From positions 1 to 34,062 of the forward strand of contig NZ_RHOB01000024.1 in NCBI RefSeq assembly GCF_003946085.1: 34,062 nucleotides of DNA. Direction: 5' to 3'. Each line of letters opens with the position of its first letter. Within the stretch, counting starts at the first letter, position 1. The DNA is from Levilactobacillus angrenensis. Lineage in GTDB: Bacteria > Bacillota > Bacilli > Lactobacillales > Lactobacillaceae. The position numbers and the translations under genes are program-made. The notes beneath the pieces were generated by a model. That model was not told the origin of the DNA, made no database searches, and worked only from the letters and a program-made list of their open reading frames with translations. Positions 31,735 through 34,062 of this stretch are shown piece after piece.

Positions 31735-32736
31735 ATGAAAAAGTTAATCGGGAGCCTGGCTGCCCTCAGCCTAGGACTCTTGCTGGGCACTGCCCCCAGT
31801 GGTTTGGCGTACGCGAAAACCGCGTCGTCTAGCGCTGCGACCACGACCAGTCAAACGACGACTGATGAAAGCGTGACCAACCAAGACGCCGCTTCTTCGG
31901 AATCCTCGTCTGAATCTGAATCTAGCGTCTCGTCCTCATCTTCATCGACGACTAAACCAAAGCCAAAACCGAAGCCAAAACCAAAGCCAACTTACCGCAA
32001 AGTTTTGAGCAAACGGGTCGTCAACTACTATACCAAGATTGGCGCCAACAAGAAGCATAATTACAAGGTCTACAAGTCTGGCGGTGCCAAGTCCTCCGCT
32101 AAGAACATGAAGGCCATTTCGACCGGCAGAAATTTTGCCAAGCGCAAGGTCCACATCACCCGGGAGGAAACCATGGCCAACGGCACGTGGTTGAAATTTA
32201 CTTACAAGCACACCCAGACCGGCTGGATTCATCGCAACGGGACGGTCAAGTCCTATCGCTGGTTGAACATCCCACTGATTGCCCAACGGCCGGAATTGCC
32301 GACCGGGTGTGAGATTACGGCCACGACCATGATGCTGCAATACGCCGGCGCCAAGGTCACCAAGATGTCATTGGCCAAGGAAATGCCACGTAGTTCGAAC
32401 CCCAACAAAGGTTTTGTGGGCAGTCCCTACTCGCGTTCCGGCTGGTGGATCTATCCCAAGGGCCTCATGTCGACCGTGAAAGCTCATCTAGGTTCGGCCA
32501 AGAACATGACTGGCGCCTCATTTAAAAAGATGAAGGGCCAAATCAATCAAGGCCGTCCCGTAGTCATCTGGGTCGCGGGCGTCGACGGCTTCGTCAACCA
32601 CGCCATCACGTTGTCTGGCTACAGCAGTAAGCGGGCCTACTACAATGACCCATGGACCAAGAAAAAGACCAGCATGACGTTGGCCAATTTACACAATCAT
32701 CGCAAGCATGATGCTTATCGCGCATTGAGCTATTAA
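31735..32736 (+). CDS. Secreted C39-like cysteine peptidase with SH3-like domain
   Basis: A 333-residue exported protein. Signal peptide 1-27 (AYA-K), a Ser/Thr-rich acidic linker (28-73), and a Lys-Pro spacer of about 13 residues (KPKPKPKP type). An SH3-like module follows (about 87-175). A papain-like peptidase_C39_2 domain with C192 (LPTGCEITA), H289 (FVNHAITLSGY) and D305 (YYNDPW) fills the rest. The catalytic order Cys-His-Asp is complete. It probably trims wall peptides or a surface protein. The ATG at 31735 behind AAGGTGG is preferred over an upstream GTG that is part of that site. It is followed 19 nt later by an NlpC/P60 gene, so both are one operon. Confidence 0.88.
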   Translation: MKKLIGSLAALSLGLLLGTAPSGLAYAKTASSSAATTTSQTTTDESVTNQDAASSESSSESESSVSSSSSSTTKPKPKPKPKPKPTYRKVLSKRVVNYYTKIGANKKHNYKVYKSGGAKSSAKNMKAISTGRNFAKRKVHITREETMANGTWLKFTYKHTQTGWIHRNGTVKSYRWLNIPLIAQRPELPTGCEITATTMMLQYAGAKVTKMSLAKEMPRSSNPNKGFVGSPYSRSGWWIYPKGLMSTVKAHLGSAKNMTGASFKKMKGQINQGRPVVIWVAGVDGFVNHAITLSGYSSKRAYYNDPWTKKKTSMTLANLHNHRKHDAYRALSY

Positions 32737-32755
32737 ATTTAAGGAAGCGAAAATC

Positions 32756-33793
32756 ATGAAGAAAACATGGCTATCCACATTACTTGTCATCGCCGGTTTA
32801 GCTAGCGTTGGGGTCACGACCTCCGCACAAGCCAAGACCAATTACTACACCAAGAACCCCGGCATCATCCGGGTCAAGAAGACCGTTGCCTACTACAAGG
32901 ACGCGGCTAAGAAGCATCATTTGGCCACGATTCACAAGGGCCACTACGCTAAGATTTCTAAGGTTGTTACGGTCAAGGGTCACGCGCCTGTTTTGAAGAC
33001 CAACACCGGTAAGTACGTCACGGCCAACAAGGCGTTTGTCGCCAAAACCAAGGGCTACCAAAATCCCAAGAAGTATTACCAGGTCAACTACAAGCAGATC
33101 AAGCCTTACGGTAAGGTCGGCTATACCGTTAAACGCGGCTACGAAGGCATCAAGACCTGGAAGATCATGCGGCGGCTCGGCACGGCCAACGGTTATAACA
33201 AATATAATGCCGCCACGGTCTATGCCGTTAAGAATTTCCAACGCAAACACCATTTGAAAGTCACCGGGACCGTCAACAAAAAGACCTGGGTCAAGTTGGG
33301 CTTCTCCAAGTCTAGCTGGACCAGCATCGATTCCTACGTGGCCCCACTGGGTGCACATGCCTGGAACGGTCGCAAGGAACACGTCGAGGCTATGATCAAG
33401 CAAGCCTACAAGTATAAGGGTAACCCATACTTGGTCGGCTCTTCTTCAAAGCCAATCTACGGGACGGACTGTTCCGGACTGGTCATGCAAGCCTTGTATG
33501 CCGGCGGGATCAACCCTAAGCCGGTCAGCGCTATTCACCATGCCTTTCCTGGCAACGAATGGAACTCCCGCAACCTTTGGGCTAGCAAGAAGTTCCAGCA
33601 CGTGGCCTACAGTCACAAACGCCGTGGCGACCTGGTCTTCTACTATCAACCAGGGACCCACACTATCTGGCACGTGGCACTTTACTTAGGTAAGGGCAAG
33701 GTCATCGAAAGCTGGCCACCACGCATCATGGTGCAACCTATCAAGAACGGTCAACGTTCTTACGTCGCGGGTATTGCCCGGGTATTCCATTAA
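32756..33793 (+). CDS. NlpC/P60 endopeptidase with peptidoglycan-binding domain
   Basis: A 345-residue exported wall hydrolase. Signal peptide 1-26 (AQA-K), an SH3-like segment (about 30-100), then a PG_binding_1 helical domain (about 118-185, with NAATVYAVKNFQRKHHLKVTG in parts). An NlpC/P60 domain (about 205-345) carries C239 (GTDCSGLV) and H306 (TIWHVALYLG), with a polar residue in VIESW probably completing the site. It should cut gamma-D-Glu-to-diamino-acid bonds in stem peptides. ATG at 32756 with AAGGAAG upstream. Second gene of the operon, closed by the hairpin at 33807. Confidence 0.93.
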   Translation: MKKTWLSTLLVIAGLASVGVTTSAQAKTNYYTKNPGIIRVKKTVAYYKDAAKKHHLATIHKGHYAKISKVVTVKGHAPVLKTNTGKYVTANKAFVAKTKGYQNPKKYYQVNYKQIKPYGKVGYTVKRGYEGIKTWKIMRRLGTANGYNKYNAATVYAVKNFQRKHHLKVTGTVNKKTWVKLGFSKSSWTSIDSYVAPLGAHAWNGRKEHVEAMIKQAYKYKGNPYLVGSSSKPIYGTDCSGLVMQALYAGGINPKPVSAIHHAFPGNEWNSRNLWASKKFQHVAYSHKRRGDLVFYYQPGTHTIWHVALYLGKGKVIESWPPRIMVQPIKNGQRSYVAGIARVFH

Positions 33794-33806
33794 CACTTAA
33801 TGATTT

Positions 33807-33843
33807 AGCGGTCATTCCAATGATGGGGTGGCCGCTTTTGTTT
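33807..33843 (+). terminator. Terminator of the C39-NlpC/P60 operon
   Basis: AGCGGTCATTCC pairs with mismatches with GGGGTGGCCGCT and is followed by TTTGTTTT. Confidence 0.7.
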
Positions 33844-33855
33844 TGGCATTTAATA

Positions 33856-34062
33856 CTAAAAGTTGAAAGTAGCATTAACGCAATAGTCCCTGAAACGACG
33901 GTCTTCTATCCGCTAAAATTAGTGAAACCAGGAGCCTGCGTCAGCCAGAGATTCCGCCTGCTATGGGGGACACCTCCAGCCAAAGAGCGGGCTTCCAGTT
34001 CGCTTTGAAGCCTGGCAAACCCCGCCAGTCTCCCAAGTCGCCCCACGCTGTAGGCTGAGAAA
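33856..34062 (+). repeat. Interspersed repeat, module A, cut by the window edge
   Basis: Very close to copy 1: shared GAAAGT(A/G)GCATTAAC, CTAAAATTAGTGAAACCAGG, GCCTGCGTCAGCCAGAGATT and CCAAAGAGCGGG. It continues to the last base with GCTGTAGGCTGAGAA, which leads into the spacer in copy 3, so a module B may lie just outside. Confidence 0.88.

Noticed and set aside
31942-32340. Antisense frames opposite the C39 and NlpC/P60 genes (also 32798-33403)
   Set aside because: They arise from the GC-skewed codon use of the sense genes, and their composition is not protein-like.

Overview
The window looks like a chromosomal segment of a lactic acid bacterium of the family Lactobacillaceae with a GC content near 50% (a Levilactobacillus- or Lactiplantibacillus-like genome; I cannot fix the species). 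The reasons are a methionine T-box, WxL-domain cell-surface proteins with a DUF916 partner, secreted proteins rich in Lys and Tyr with SH3-like modules, AGGAGG-type ribosome binding sites with frequent TTG/GTG starts, and PncA-, Dus- and FabV-type proteins typical of Firmicutes. There are no rRNA or tRNA genes, no CRISPR array, no intact transposase and no phage genes.

Layout. 1-1670: a MetE-like methyltransferase behind a Met T-box. 1914-5008: an ABC transporter (ATPase plus permease/binding-protein fusion, OpuC/EgtU type) and a divergent Lrp/AsnC regulator. 5350-6740: a small accessory island with an XRE regulator, a perfect 22-bp palindrome, a frameshifted secreted protein with a glycine-zipper segment, and a 53-residue two-helix membrane protein. 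6942-10225: a zinc-less alcohol dehydrogenase/quinone reductase, its divergent MerR regulator and an M20 peptidase. 11283-15145: a three-gene WxL surface-complex operon. 15429-20726: a hypothetical protein, an amino-acid permease, a GNAT acetyltransferase, a flavodoxin and FabV. 21500-24707: a dihydrouridine synthase and a PadR-DUF1700-DUF4097 envelope operon. 24912-33793: secreted wall-associated proteins (SH3-like, CAP, C39 peptidase, NlpC/P60), a nicotinamidase, and an OppA lipoprotein paired with an acid-sugar dehydratase.

The strongest unexplained signal is an interspersed non-coding repeat family present at six intergenic places in 34 kb. A complete unit carries a module A (about 200 bp) and a module B (about 160 bp, with 14-16 bp terminal inverted repeats and an inner hairpin) joined by a spacer. 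The B arms differ between copies by compensating changes, so base pairing seems to be conserved. One copy is bounded by a perfect 16-bp inverted repeat. The second notable signal is the 5350-6740 island, which looks like a bacteriocin/toxin-immunity locus of a type I do not recognise. Its secreted protein is split by a -1 frameshift in an A-run.
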